A DNA stretch of 64,000 nt from JBBQWZ01 sp038210135 (GCA_038210135.1 JBBQWZ010000032.1:16303-80302), one strand, 5' to 3'. Shown: positions 27,431-36,779, counted from the stretch's first letter. Notes: generated from the letters alone by a model not told the origin. Made by a program: numbers and translations.

Positions 27431-28219
27431 TTAATCGAGAAAGAAGTGACCCTCGATCGTGCGCACCGCGTGACCGGACATGTACACGCGATCGCCGTCG
27501 AGCTCGCACCACAATTCGCCGCCGCGCGACGAAACCTGCAGCGCATGAAGTTCATTCTTACCAAGCCGCTCCGCCCAATACGGAATCAACGTGCAGTGTG
27601 CGGACCCTGTGACCGGATCCTCCGGAACACCTTTCGCGGGCGCAAAAAAGCGCGATACAAAATCCACCTCGCGCCCCGGCGCAGTGACAATGACAGCGAA
27701 GCGATCGATCTCCATCAACCCCTGCATGTTCGGCTTCAAGGCGCGAACCTCTTCTTCCGTCTCGTAGATAACCAGGTAGTCCCGCGCCGCCAGAACCCTC
27801 TGCGGCTTCCCGCCGAGCGCGGCAATCAATGAGTCGTCGTATTTGCAGTCCGTCGGCGGCCGCGATGGAAAATCGAGCGTTAACAAATTCATCGCGCGCT
27901 TCACCGTTAATTGCCCGCTCTTGGTTTCGAAAAAGATTTCCGGCAGGCCGGGCTGCAGGTACGAAAAGATTACGTGCCCGGAAGCGAGCGTGGCATGCCC
28001 GCACAAATCCACTTCGACCGCAGGCGTAAACCACCGCAATCCGAAGCGGCCAAGCGGGCCCTTTTTCACGAAAAACGCGGTTTCGGCGAGGTTGTTCTCC
28101 GCCGCGATCGATTGCATGACGTCGTCCGGCAGCCACTCCTCGAGCGGACAAACCGCGGCCGGATTCCCGCGGAATGCTTGGCTCGAAAACGCGTCGACTT
28201 GGTACAGAGGAATTTTCAC
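27431..28219 (-). CDS. PhzF-family isomerase
   Basis: 262 residues with a GTG start. It shows the PhzF/diaminopimelate-epimerase-like fold: QVDAFSSQAFRGNPAAVCPL at the start, AENNLAETAFF with the catalytic-type Glu, and EDPVTGSAHCTL near the C-terminus. PhzF itself isomerises DHHA in phenazine synthesis, but most family members act on unknown substrates, and no other phenazine genes are present. It lies 9 bp upstream of lutA, so it may be read with the lactate genes. Confidence 0.9.
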   Translation of the reverse strand: MKIPLYQVDAFSSQAFRGNPAAVCPLEEWLPDDVMQSIAAENNLAETAFFVKKGPLGRFGLRWFTPAVEVDLCGHATLASGHVIFSYLQPGLPEIFFETKSGQLTVKRAMNLLTLDFPSRPPTDCKYDDSLIAALGGKPQRVLAARDYLVIYETEEEVRALKPNMQGLMEIDRFAVIVTAPGREVDFVSRFFAPAKGVPEDPVTGSAHCTLIPYWAERLGKNELHALQVSSRGGELWCELDGDRVYMSGHAVRTIEGHFFLD

Positions 28220-28289
28220 GGCGTTCTTCCCAGGCGAATATCGGAAGGCTTATTCTAGCCGAATTGGCAGCGTGGAAGCCGAAAACCCA

Positions 28290-28556
28290 TTACTGTAAGG
28301 GCGCGCGGTGGCGTTCGTTCTCGACGAGCTGGTCGAAAATCGCGAGCACACGTTTGCGGTAGCTAACCAGGCGCTTGAGATTATCTTTGAATCCGGGCTC
28401 GTAGCGGTGCGCGGAAAACCACTTTTCAAGCACCGGCTTCGGAACGTCGATATCGCGACGGAGAGAGTCGGGTGAATGGCCGCGCATGAAGAGCCCGTAG
28501 AACAACGCAGCTTCCCGCTGCGGCGCTTGCGGATCGAGTTCGTCACGTACCCACAT
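28290..28556 (-). CDS. Small conserved-looking protein of unknown function
   Basis: 88 residues starting MWVRDELDPQ. Predicted mostly helical, rich in Arg, Leu and Glu, no cysteines. DSLRRDIDVPKPVLEKWF resembles a helix-turn-helix, which would suggest DNA binding, but no family was recognised. It is upstream of phzF on the same strand, with a 70-bp gap. Confidence 0.55.
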   Translation of the reverse strand: MWVRDELDPQAPQREAALFYGLFMRGHSPDSLRRDIDVPKPVLEKWFSAHRYEPGFKDNLKRLVSYRKRVLAIFDQLVENERHRAPLQ

Positions 28557-28771
28557 AAGCTTTCGATTGCGTCGGCCTTAAAAAAGCAAGTATAAACACG
28601 ACCTCGCGAAATAGGCAAGAGGCGGCGGCGAATGGTTTGTGTCGTCCCGGTTAAACTGCTTTCGCAACTAACCTTTGCCCCGGACCGCGGCGATTATTTT
28701 TGTTAACGCCTTGCCGAATCCGATTTTTTGTGCTCACCCGCGAAGCGTTGCCGCATGCCATAATTCCCAGC

Positions 28772-29083
28772 ATGAGAACCGCATCGCTTGCCTTGCTGTT
28801 TGCCGCCTGCGCCGTTGCTGAAACCTGGACCGGAACCGTCGTGGATATAATGTGCAAAGGCCGCGACCTCGCCGGTCACACACGAGAATGCGCGTTAACC
28901 TGCGCGAAGAGCGGCTTTGGGCTGGTCCTCGCCGATGGGAAATTCGTGAAATTCGACGAAGCCGGCAACTCTAGGACGCTCGCGCTGCTTAAGAAGAGTA
29001 CGAAAGAAAAAGAGCTGAAGGCAAAGGTTAGCGGCGTCCTTGAGAACGGCGTTATTCAGGTGGAGTCGGTGGAGCTGCAATAG
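28772..29083 (+). CDS. Small exported protein with a DxxC...HxxxCxxxC pattern
   Basis: 103 residues from ATG 28772. It has a short signal peptide (LALLFAACAVAE), then GTVVDIMCKGRDLAGHTRECALTC, given here only as its keys: Cys28, His36, Cys40 and Cys44. The rest is a small beta domain ending VIQVESVELQ. Similar small exported proteins are frequent in acidobacteria, function unknown; the Cys/His set could bind a metal. Its 3' end overlaps the convergent gene at 29052 by 32 bp. Confidence 0.65.
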   Translation: MRTASLALLFAACAVAETWTGTVVDIMCKGRDLAGHTRECALTCAKSGFGLVLADGKFVKFDEAGNSRTLALLKKSTKEKELKAKVSGVLENGVIQVESVELQ

Positions 29084-29576
29084 CTTCCATCGGCTGTCCC
29101 ATGGCTAGACGTCGCACCCGTACCCACTCCGGAAACAGCGGCGGATTCTCTAGCCAGATCAACATCCACTCCGCCATTTCGGCCTTCTCCGAATTCTTTT
29201 GCTCGTCCTTGGCACGCTCCGACGCCCAGCGCGCATGGTCTTTTCCGGACCGCACCACCTTGCGGCTGGCCGCAACGGATTCGCGATCGCCAGCCGTTCG
29301 CGCGTCCTCATAAATCCGCGAAAGCGCGGTGAGCGACCGCTCCAGCGCGTCGAACGAATCTTGATGAACGCCGTCTACCAACGGATCGAGCGGCACACCG
29401 GAGTCGCGAAGCAGCTTACGCAAATAGCTTTCAGAGATCGGCCCGTGTTGCTCGATCAGCGTCCGCCAGTGAACCGGCGTGATCGCCGCCGGCTGCTCTT
29501 CTTGCAGCCACGCTGCGATCGCTTTGCGCTTCGACGGCTTAGGGCTTTCGATCTTTTCTGTTTCCGACGCTTCCAT
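29052..29576 (-). CDS. Helical protein of unknown function
   Basis: 174 residues. A Lys/Pro-rich start is followed by a segment (HWRTLIEQHGPISESYLRKLL) that may be a helix-turn-helix, then a long charged helix. No known motif. Its ATG lies inside the 3' end of mltG, overlapping by 38 bp on the same strand, and its end overlaps the convergent small gene by 32 bp. Codon use supports a real gene. Confidence 0.55.
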   Translation of the reverse strand: MEASETEKIESPKPSKRKAIAAWLQEEQPAAITPVHWRTLIEQHGPISESYLRKLLRDSGVPLDPLVDGVHQDSFDALERSLTALSRIYEDARTAGDRESVAASRKVVRSGKDHARWASERAKDEQKNSEKAEMAEWMLIWLENPPLFPEWVRVRRLAMGQPMEAIAAPPTPPE

Positions 29577-30600
29577 TGTTCACTCCCGGAGTTACGCTCT
29601 TCGCCGCCGCGACACCGTGCCGGTACTCCTTTACCGCGAGCTCATGCGCAGCCAGATTGGCTGAGAAATTGTGTCCGCCGCCGCCCGGCTTCGCGACGAA
29701 GAACAGGAAATTGCTTTCCGCCGGATGAACCACCGCGCTCAACGAAGCGGCGCCAGGATTCGCAATCGGACCCGGCGGAAGCCCCGCGTGTTGGTACGTG
29801 TTGTACGGATTTTTGCTGTCGAGATCGGATCGATGTATGACGCCCGCCCAGCGCCCGTCGAGCAGCGCGGCGTAAATCGTCGTCGGATCGCATTCCATCC
29901 GCATGCCTTTGTCCAGGCGGTTCAAATAAACACTGGCGACCAGCGGACGCTCGATGCCAGCGCCGGTTTCCTTCTCGACCAGCGACGCCAGAGTGACTGT
30001 CGCATGCACCGAAGCCCCGCCGCCAACCTGCTTCCAGTGCTTGCGGAATTGATCCGTCATCTGCCGGGTCAATTGCTCGGCGGTCGTCCGGCGCGTCAAC
30101 CGGTAGGTCGACGGGAACAGATAGCCTTCGAGCGTCGGAGCCTGCGGATCGAGATCGCGAATGATGGCCGGATTTCTCGCCGCGCGCAAAAAGTCCGCTC
30201 CGCGAATTGTCCCCACGCCATCAACCAGCTTGGCAATATCAAAAATGTTCGAGCCTTCAGGGGCCGTGAATTCGTAATAATGCACGTCGCCGCGGGCCAT
30301 GCGGTCGAGAACCTGCCAAGGCGTGGCCTGCTCGCGGAACAAATATTCTCCAGCTTGCAGGCGCGCACTCGGCCGAGTGGCGCGAGCGGCGAGGAATGCC
30401 CAGCGCGACGATACGACGCCGGCCTGCTCCAGTTTTTCCGCCATCTCGCGCGTGGAAGTTCCACGGTCGAAATCAACGATAGCTTCCGGATCGAAACTTT
30501 TGTACGGTCGTGCCACCCACCATGCCGCGCCAGCTCCGAGAACCGCGAGCAACACCAGAGCGCGGACCGCTATTCCGCGGGATGTGCTTCGTCTTCCCAT
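29539..30600 (-). CDS. mltG: Endolytic murein transglycosylase
   Basis: 353 residues with an N-terminal membrane anchor (ALVLLAVLGAGAAWWV). MltG cleaves nascent glycan strands at the inner membrane and sets their length. The family signatures are visible: TLASLVEKETG with the catalytic Glu, RPLVASVYLNRL, and MECDPTTIYA. The start overlaps ruvX by 31 bp, a common pairing in bacteria (ruvX-mltG). Confidence 0.94.
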   Translation of the reverse strand: MGRRSTSRGIAVRALVLLAVLGAGAAWWVARPYKSFDPEAIVDFDRGTSTREMAEKLEQAGVVSSRWAFLAARATRPSARLQAGEYLFREQATPWQVLDRMARGDVHYYEFTAPEGSNIFDIAKLVDGVGTIRGADFLRAARNPAIIRDLDPQAPTLEGYLFPSTYRLTRRTTAEQLTRQMTDQFRKHWKQVGGGASVHATVTLASLVEKETGAGIERPLVASVYLNRLDKGMRMECDPTTIYAALLDGRWAGVIHRSDLDSKNPYNTYQHAGLPPGPIANPGAASLSAVVHPAESNFLFFVAKPGGGGHNFSANLAAHELAVKEYRHGVAAAKSVTPGVNNGSVGNRKDRKP

Positions 30601-31058
30601 TTCGTAAACGCCAGGCTGTCCAGATAGCTTTCGAGCAGGATCACTGCGGCGAGCCGATCCACCGATCGCGCCCGTTTCTCAATGCTCGCGCCACTTTCGC
30701 GCAGCACCCGCTGCGCTTCTACGGTGGTGTAGCGCTCGTCCCATAACTTGATCGGCTTGCCGGATTCGCGACCCAGCCGTTCCGCAAACTCGTGAGCATG
30801 TTCGCTGCCACGACCTTCGCGCCCGCTCATGTGAAGCGGATTCCCGATCAGAATAAAACCGACCTCGAGCTCTTCGATGATTTTGCCGAGTGCCGCGAAA
30901 TCGTCGCGAACCCGCGTGCGCTGCAATGTCGGAAGCCCCTGCGCGGTGATGCCCAAGGGGTCGCTGATCGCGAGCCCGATCCTGCGCTTCCCCAGATCGA
31001 GCGCCAGAATTCTCACCGGCCCGGCGAAATCGACAATTTCAGAGATTTTTGTTTCCAC
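30570..31058 (-). CDS. ruvX: Putative pre-16S rRNA nuclease / Holliday junction resolvase-like
   Basis: 162 residues with a GTG start. YqgF/RuvX RNase H-like fold: ILALDLGKRRIGLAISDP carries the first catalytic Asp, GNPLHMSGREG follows, and LWDERYTTVEAQRVL holds later acidic residues. Matures the 5' end of 16S rRNA in E. coli; a resolvase role has also been proposed. Divergent from the AI-2E permease gene. Confidence 0.93.
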   Translation of the reverse strand: METKISEIVDFAGPVRILALDLGKRRIGLAISDPLGITAQGLPTLQRTRVRDDFAALGKIIEELEVGFILIGNPLHMSGREGRGSEHAHEFAERLGRESGKPIKLWDERYTTVEAQRVLRESGASIEKRARSVDRLAAVILLESYLDSLAFTKWEDEAHPAE

Positions 31059-31080
31059 CGGTTGTTCTCAATTATATAAT
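31052..31080 (+). promoter_or_regulatory. Probable sigma-70 promoter of the AI-2E-type permease gene
   Basis: TTTCCA (31052-31057), 17 bp, then a perfect -10 TATAAT (31075-31080). The expected start point is near 31087, 26 bp before the ATG. The -10 sits in the palindrome ATTATATAAT, so a weaker divergent use for ruvX is possible. Confidence 0.5.
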
Positions 31081-31112
31081 CGATTAGGTCGCGAACCTCT
31101 TTCTCTTTCCCT

Positions 31113-32264
31113 ATGGCCGTGCTGACTCCGATTACGCCCACCAGCAGGCCGGCTCAAGCCAGCCTGGCGGTGCTCGCGATCGCGGCCGGAATCGCCCTCC
31201 TCTATTTCGGGCGCGTCCTTCTCGTCACGCTGGTCATCGCCATCATTTTTGCCTTCCTGCTGGAACCGCTTGTCCAAGCGCTCATGAAAGCAAAGTTTCC
31301 GCGCGGCGTCGCCAGCTTCGTGGTTTGTAGCGTCGCCCTGCTCGGACTCTATTTCGCGGCCCTCGGTATGTATTCGCAGATTCGTTCGCTCACCGAAGAC
31401 CTGCCTGCCTATAGCGAACGCATCAACGAAATCGTGGACGGAGCCGCCGCGCGCTTCGATGAGTTCGAGAAGTCCACCTACCAGTCCATCGTGCCCAAGC
31501 GCTTTCAACCGCGTGACAGCATCCCGCAGGATACGGCGATTACCGCCGCGAAGGCGCGCAAGAAAAAACAAGATCCGCAAGCCACTCCGCAAATTCAGGA
31601 AGTCCGCGTACGCCCAGAGCCAACTCCACTGTTGACGTACGTCTACGACACGTTACGCTCGTTTTACAACGTGTTCCTGATGGCATCGTTCGTTCCCTTC
31701 CTCGTGTACTTCATGCTCAGTTGGCGCGATCACCTGCGGCGCAGCTATCTCTCCCTGTTCGACGGCGCGGACCGCCAGGTCGCGCATCGTACCTGGGCCG
31801 GCGTCGCCGAAATCGCTCGAGCCTACGTCCTCGGCAACTTCGTTCTCGGCCTGATGGTCAGCGTCGCCAGCGCGATTTTCTTCTTCTCGATCAAGCTGCC
31901 GTATTGGCCGATCGTCGGACCGATGAGCGGATTCCTCAGCCTGGCGCCATACATCGGTCTACCGCTCGCCCTGATTCCGCCACTCGTCGCCGCACTGCCC
32001 GTCTACCGCGACCCCGGCATGTATCTGGTCATCGGAACGACCACCGCCGTCATCCACTTGCTCGCTCTAAACCTGCTCTATCCGAAAATCGTCGGCGCGC
32101 GCGTCCATCTGAATCCGCTGATCGTAACCATCGCGCTGATGTTCTGGGGCACGCTCTGGGGAGGCATCGGCCTGCTGCTGGCGATTCCATTGACCGCCGC
32201 CTTGAAGGCGGTCTGCGACAACATCGAAGGCCTGGAGCCGTACGGCCGCATCCTGGGCGACTAA
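31113..32264 (+). CDS. AI-2E family membrane permease
   Basis: 383 residues with a typical hydrophobic profile: two to three helices at the N-terminus, a soluble middle with Lys/Arg-rich stretch (KARKKKQDP), and about five helices in the C-terminal half. The family motif region PIVGPMSGFLSLAPYIG and the end LLLAIPLTAALKAV fit the AI-2E/TqsA/PerM group. Members export or exchange varied substrates; the AI-2 role is known only for some. A 100-residue insert between the halves is normal here. Confidence 0.9.
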   Translation: MAVLTPITPTSRPAQASLAVLAIAAGIALLYFGRVLLVTLVIAIIFAFLLEPLVQALMKAKFPRGVASFVVCSVALLGLYFAALGMYSQIRSLTEDLPAYSERINEIVDGAAARFDEFEKSTYQSIVPKRFQPRDSIPQDTAITAAKARKKKQDPQATPQIQEVRVRPEPTPLLTYVYDTLRSFYNVFLMASFVPFLVYFMLSWRDHLRRSYLSLFDGADRQVAHRTWAGVAEIARAYVLGNFVLGLMVSVASAIFFFSIKLPYWPIVGPMSGFLSLAPYIGLPLALIPPLVAALPVYRDPGMYLVIGTTTAVIHLLALNLLYPKIVGARVHLNPLIVTIALMFWGTLWGGIGLLLAIPLTAALKAVCDNIEGLEPYGRILGD

Positions 32265-32391
32265 CTTTACCCAGGCGCCTGGCTCCGCGCAGGTTTCCGC
32301 AACCCGAAATCCCGGTCCGCGTCGTATAGTAAGAAGGATTTCCTGAAGCCGTATCCGCGTTTTCAGGCGCCGGCCCATTCGCAAAAGCAAA

Positions 32392-32883
32392 ATGTCAAAA
32401 CGCCTGCTGCTCTTTGTCGGTCTGGGAATTGTGATCGTCGCCGCCGTCTTGTTCCTCAGCGTGGAGGGCACAAAAGGCCAGCGGATCCGCCTGGATGGCA
32501 AGATCCTGAAAGTTCGCACCGTTGCGCTCGACGAGGCCCACACGCTGGTCATCGTCGATTTCCGCGTGACCAATCCCTCCGATTTTCCCTTCGTGTTCCG
32601 CGACGCGAACGTTATCGTCGAAGATGTGAAGGGTGGAATACCGGAAGTGATCCCAGTCGCCAAGCGCGACATGGAACGCGTATTTGAATTTCAAAAACTA
32701 GCCGGCCCGAAGTTTAACGAGATGGTCGCGATTAAAGATCAGATCAAATCGCATGCCACCGTGGATCGTATGGTTGCGGCCAGTGTCGCGTTGCCCGAAG
32801 CCGACGTCGAAGCCCGCAAAAGCCTGAAGGTTCACTTCATCGAACTCGACGGCAAGGAATCGGAGTTGGTCGAAAAGAAATGA
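32392..32883 (+). CDS. Membrane-anchored protein of unknown function
   Basis: 163 residues. A single N-terminal hydrophobic segment (LLLFVGLGIVIVAAVLFLSV) acts as signal anchor or signal peptide. The rest looks like a beta-sandwich (TLVIVDFRVTNPSDFPFVFRD), similar in style to LEA14/WHy domains, though I cannot confirm this. Its stop overlaps the M28 peptidase ATG by 4 bp (ATGA), so the two are translationally coupled. Confidence 0.7.
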   Translation: MSKRLLLFVGLGIVIVAAVLFLSVEGTKGQRIRLDGKILKVRTVALDEAHTLVIVDFRVTNPSDFPFVFRDANVIVEDVKGGIPEVIPVAKRDMERVFEFQKLAGPKFNEMVAIKDQIKSHATVDRMVAASVALPEADVEARKSLKVHFIELDGKESELVEKK

Positions 32884-34253
32884 AGAAATCAACAGCTGGC
32901 ATCACGGCGGCAATCGCTGTGTGCGCCGGCATCCTTGTTTTTGGCGCGGACAGCTCGGTCGACCTGACCTATCGCGCGGCGGCGGATAAAATCATCGACG
33001 CCGCACTCGCCGACAACGGAGCGTACGACAAGCTTTCCTACCTCTGCGATCGTATCGGCAACCGGATCAGCAGCAGCGAAAATTACCGCAAGGCCGTGAA
33101 ATGGGCAGCCGCCGAGATGGAGCGTGACGGGCTGGTGAACGTCAGCACGCCCGAAGTCATGGTGCCGCACTGGATCCGCGGCCGCGAACGCGCCGCTATC
33201 CTCGCGCCGATTCAACGGACTCTACCGATGCTCGGCCTCGGCGGCAGCGTCGGGACTCCGGCCGATGGCATCACCGCGCCGCTCGTCATCGTCGCCAACT
33301 TCGAGGAACTCGAACGCGCCGGCCGCGCCAAGGTGGACGGAAAAATCGTCCTGTTCAACGTCCCCTATACCGGCTACGGCCAGACGGTTCGCTATCGCGC
33401 CGAGGGTCCGTCGCGGGCGGCGAGGCTAGGTGCGCGCGCGGTTCTGGTTCGCTCCGTCACGCCGGTCAGCTTGCAGACTCCGCACACCGGAGCGCTGCAT
33501 TACACCGACGGCATCGCGAGGATTCCCGCCGCCGCGATCACCATCGAGGACGCCCTGCTGCTCTCTCGATTGGCCGAGTCTGGCGATCCCGTAACCATCA
33601 AACTCGAAATGGAAGCGCGGCAGGAGGCGGATGTCGCCTCCGCCAATGTGATCGGCGAAATCAAGGGCCGCGAGAAGCCCGAAGAGATCGTCGTCATCGG
33701 CGGCCATCTGGATTCCTGGGACGTCGGGCAGGGCGCGCAAGACGATGGCTCCGGTGTGGTGACTTCCATGCAGGCGGTCGCGTTGATTCAGAAACTCGGA
33801 CTCAAACCAAGGCGCACGATTCGCGTGGTGCTGTGGACCGACGAAGAATACGGTTCGTCCGGTTCCGTCGCCTACCGCAAGTGGGTCGGTCCCGCGATCC
33901 GCAATCATGTCGCGGCGATCGAAATGGATGGCGGCGCGGAAAAGCCCCTCGGCTTCGGAGTCGCGGGCGAAGGTCCACTACAACGCGTGAAGCCCATTGG
34001 CAAACTTCTCGAGCGCATTGGCGCGGGCACGATTACAATCGGCGGCGGTGGGGCCGATATCGCTCCGCTGATGAAAGACGGTGTCCCCGGAATCGCCCAT
34101 CGCAGCGTCGGCACCCGCTATTTCGAATGGCATCACACGCAAGCGGACACGATTGACAAGATCAAGCCCGAGGAATTACGAATGAACGTCGCCGCCATGG
34201 CCGTGATGGTCTACGTACTCGCCGACATGCCGGAACGGCTGGACGGCAAGTAG
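32880..34253 (+). CDS. Secreted M28-family aminopeptidase / carboxypeptidase-like
   Basis: 457 residues with a signal peptide (GITAAIAVCAGILVFGA). The zinc site is complete for M28: GGHLDSWDVGQGAQDDGSG (His and bridging Asp), WTDEEYGSSGS (catalytic Glu), AIEMDGG, and the C-terminal WHHTQADTIDKI. A PA-like insert precedes the catalytic domain. Related to glutamate carboxypeptidase and plasma carboxypeptidase Q. It would trim peptides in the periplasm. Coupled to the preceding anchored protein. Confidence 0.93.
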   Translation: MKKSTAGITAAIAVCAGILVFGADSSVDLTYRAAADKIIDAALADNGAYDKLSYLCDRIGNRISSSENYRKAVKWAAAEMERDGLVNVSTPEVMVPHWIRGRERAAILAPIQRTLPMLGLGGSVGTPADGITAPLVIVANFEELERAGRAKVDGKIVLFNVPYTGYGQTVRYRAEGPSRAARLGARAVLVRSVTPVSLQTPHTGALHYTDGIARIPAAAITIEDALLLSRLAESGDPVTIKLEMEARQEADVASANVIGEIKGREKPEEIVVIGGHLDSWDVGQGAQDDGSGVVTSMQAVALIQKLGLKPRRTIRVVLWTDEEYGSSGSVAYRKWVGPAIRNHVAAIEMDGGAEKPLGFGVAGEGPLQRVKPIGKLLERIGAGTITIGGGGADIAPLMKDGVPGIAHRSVGTRYFEWHHTQADTIDKIKPEELRMNVAAMAVMVYVLADMPERLDGK

Positions 34254-34254
34254 T

Positions 34255-35013
34255 TCAACCGCGTCCGACGAGCGGCATCTTGGTCGCCATCACCGTCATA
34301 AACAGAACGTTCGCGTCGAGCGGCAGGCCCGCCATATAGAGGACCGCATCCGCAACGTGGCGTACGTCCATTCGAGGCTCAATCATCATGCCGCCGTTGG
34401 CTTGCTGGATACCCGCGGCCATGCGATCCGTCATTTCCGTCGCCGCGTTCCCGATGTCGATCTGGCTGCACGCGATGTCGAACGCGCGCCCGTCGAGCGC
34501 GATGCTCTTTGTCAATCCGGTGATCGCGTGCTTCGTCGCCGTATATGGCGCGGAGTTCGGACGCGGCGCATCGGCCGAGATCGAGCCGTTGTTGATGATG
34601 CGCCCCCCGCGTGGATCCTGCTCCTTCATCATCCGCATGGCCTGTTGCGCGCACAAAAACGAGCCCGTCAAATTCACGCCGACTACCGCGCTCCATTGGT
34701 CGAAAGTCAGCTGATCCATCGCGATCGCCGGCGCGCTCATCCCGGCGTTGTTGAACAACACGTCCAGACGGCCGAACTGCGCTTTCGCTTTTTCAAATAA
34801 CTCCGCGACGCTTTCGGGTTTGCTGACGTCGGTGGGCACCACGAGCAGCTTTCCACCGTCCGGCTTCGCCATCGAAAACGTCTTCTCCAATTCCGCCGAG
34901 CGGCGTCCGGCCAGCGTCACCGAATAGCCCGCGCCTTGTAAGGCCAACGCCACCGCACGTCCGATTCCGCTGCCCGCGCCCGTCACCAGCGCGACCCTGT
35001 CAGTCGTTATCAT
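34255..35013 (-). CDS. Short-chain dehydrogenase/reductase (SDR)
   Basis: 252 residues from the ATG at 35013; an open frame continues upstream but its translation has no SDR similarity. Classical SDR motifs: GAGSGIGRAVAL for NAD(P) binding, NNAGMS, a catalytic Ser in NNGSISAD, and YTATK with Tyr and Lys. The Rossmann fold reduces or oxidises a carbonyl or alcohol; substrate unknown. It is convergent with the M28 gene (1-bp gap) and divergent from the next gene by 21 bp. Confidence 0.93.
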   Translation of the reverse strand: MITTDRVALVTGAGSGIGRAVALALQGAGYSVTLAGRRSAELEKTFSMAKPDGGKLLVVPTDVSKPESVAELFEKAKAQFGRLDVLFNNAGMSAPAIAMDQLTFDQWSAVVGVNLTGSFLCAQQAMRMMKEQDPRGGRIINNGSISADAPRPNSAPYTATKHAITGLTKSIALDGRAFDIACSQIDIGNAATEMTDRMAAGIQQANGGMMIEPRMDVRHVADAVLYMAGLPLDANVLFMTVMATKMPLVGRG

Positions 35014-35034
35014 GAGTTCTCCGACCCTCAGTGT

Positions 35035-35391
35035 ATGCCCACCGATTTCGAATCCGCTCGGCCGCTCGCGCTCGGAATCCTGGTGCACGGCGACAATCAC
35101 TTCATCGTCCGCGGGCCCGAACCCAATCGCGATACCGCGCTCGAACTCGTCGAACTCTGGACCGTGATTCACATCGGCCAATCCACCCCTCCGCGTCTCA
35201 CCGCATGGCGCATCAGCACGAAAGAATTCCGCGAGGATTTGCAGTGGGCGATTGTTGTTCCGGCCGAAACCAATCACTCTGAGGCTGTCACCAGGCTGTT
35301 GTCGGAGCTCGTAGCGCGCGGGATTCCTCTCCGCCACACCAACGTTTCCGAAGCCTGGACCAAGTCTTCCGGCGACGCTGTGGGAAGATAG
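35035..35391 (+). CDS. Protein of unknown function
   Basis: 118 residues, alpha/beta-looking, no signal peptide or membrane segment. HGDNHFIVRGPEPNRDTAL and WAIVVPAETNHSEAV are the most ordered parts. No family recognised. Divergent from the SDR gene across 21 bp, so promoters must overlap coding sequence. Confidence 0.6.
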   Translation: MPTDFESARPLALGILVHGDNHFIVRGPEPNRDTALELVELWTVIHIGQSTPPRLTAWRISTKEFREDLQWAIVVPAETNHSEAVTRLLSELVARGIPLRHTNVSEAWTKSSGDAVGR

Positions 35392-35445
35392 AATTCTCAG
35401 CGCGACGGACAACTTTCTTGGAGTCCTCGTTCCTCTCAAAACATT

Positions 35446-36735
35446 ATGGCGACCGGCGGCACAAGCACGTTCCTTGACGAACTTCGTTGGCGAGGCTTCC
35501 TCGAAGCCGCCACCAGCGAGGATCTTGACGAATACCTAAACGAATCGCGCCGCACCCTGTACGTCGGCTTCGATCCCACCGCCGACAGCCTCCATCTCGG
35601 AAGTTTGATTCCGGTCATGGCGCTCGCCCATGCGCAGCGCCACGGCCACCGTCCTCTCGTTCTGGTCGGCGGAGGCACCGGCCTCATCGGCGATCCAAGC
35701 GGCAAATCGGCGGAGCGGACCCTGCTCACAAAAGAGAAAACCGAAGAGAACGCAGCGGCGATTCGCGCCCAACTCAGCAAATTCTTCGACCTTTCTTCCG
35801 AAGACAAAGCCCTCGTCCGCAACAATGCGGATTGGCTGGTGCCGCTGAATCTGCTCGACTTTCTGCGCGATGTCGGCAAGCATTTTTCCGTTAACGAAAT
35901 GATCAAGCGCGACTCCGTGCGGACCCGCCTTGAAGAACGCGACCACGGAATCTCGTTCACCGAATTCAGCTATATGCTGCTGCAGGCCTACGATTTCCTG
36001 TACATGTGCCGCGAGTTCGATTGCACCATTCAGATGGGCGGCAGCGATCAATGGGGCAACATCCTCTCGGGCGCCGACCTCATCCGCCGCGTACTCCGTA
36101 AGCGCGCCGAAGGCATCACGTTTCCGCTGCTGACCACATCGACGGGCAAGAAATTCGGCAAGACCGAAGAAGGTGCCGTATGGCTCGACGCCAATCGCAC
36201 CAGCCCGTACAAGCTGTATCAATACTGGCTGCAAACCGCCGACGCGGACGCCGTCCGCTACCTGAGACTCTTCACATTCTTGGACAAAGCGCGCATCGAC
36301 GAGCTGGAGCGTGAGGTCGAAACCGATCCTGCAAAGCGCGAAGCCCAGCGCGTGCTCGCCGGCGAATGCACCTCGATTTTGCATGGCACCGATTCCGTCC
36401 GCGCCGTCGAAGCCGCCAGCCGGATTCTGTTTTCCGCCTCGAACGAAGTGCCGTCCCCCGAGACGATCGCAATGCTGGCAACGGAAATTCCTGTCACGTC
36501 GATTCGCGCCACGGAACTCGAAGCCAAGATCGGCCTGGTCGATCTACTGGTCCGCACCAAGCTCGCCGAGAGCAAGGGAGCCGCCCGCAAACTCATCGAA
36601 GGCGGCGGCGTGTACATCAATAACAACCGCGAAAATCAGCCCACCAAGTCCGTTTCCTCATCCGACCTCGAATGGCCCGACGCGATCCTCCTGCGAGCCG
36701 GCAAGAAAAATTACCACCTCGTCCTGGTTTTCTAG
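35446..36735 (+). CDS. tyrS: Tyrosyl-tRNA synthetase
   Basis: 429 residues, the TyrS length. The class I signature HLGSL (HIGH) is near residue 47, GGGTGLIGDPSGK follows, QMGGSDQWGN recognises tyrosine, and KFGKT is the KMSKS loop near residue 235. A C-terminal S4 RNA-binding domain (SKGAARKLIEGGGVYINNNR) binds the tRNA. Charges tRNA-Tyr in the cytoplasm. Confidence 0.97.
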   Translation: MATGGTSTFLDELRWRGFLEAATSEDLDEYLNESRRTLYVGFDPTADSLHLGSLIPVMALAHAQRHGHRPLVLVGGGTGLIGDPSGKSAERTLLTKEKTEENAAAIRAQLSKFFDLSSEDKALVRNNADWLVPLNLLDFLRDVGKHFSVNEMIKRDSVRTRLEERDHGISFTEFSYMLLQAYDFLYMCREFDCTIQMGGSDQWGNILSGADLIRRVLRKRAEGITFPLLTTSTGKKFGKTEEGAVWLDANRTSPYKLYQYWLQTADADAVRYLRLFTFLDKARIDELEREVETDPAKREAQRVLAGECTSILHGTDSVRAVEAASRILFSASNEVPSPETIAMLATEIPVTSIRATELEAKIGLVDLLVRTKLAESKGAARKLIEGGGVYINNNRENQPTKSVSSSDLEWPDAILLRAGKKNYHLVLVF

Positions 36736-36779
36736 CGCAAGAACTCTCTCCCGTGCGAGATACTAGCGACTGAGGAATT

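Noticed and set aside
34255..35439. Longer SDR with a 142-residue N-terminal extension
   Set aside because: The extension is antisense to the divergent gene at 35035 and lacks a fold; the SDR starts properly at 35013.
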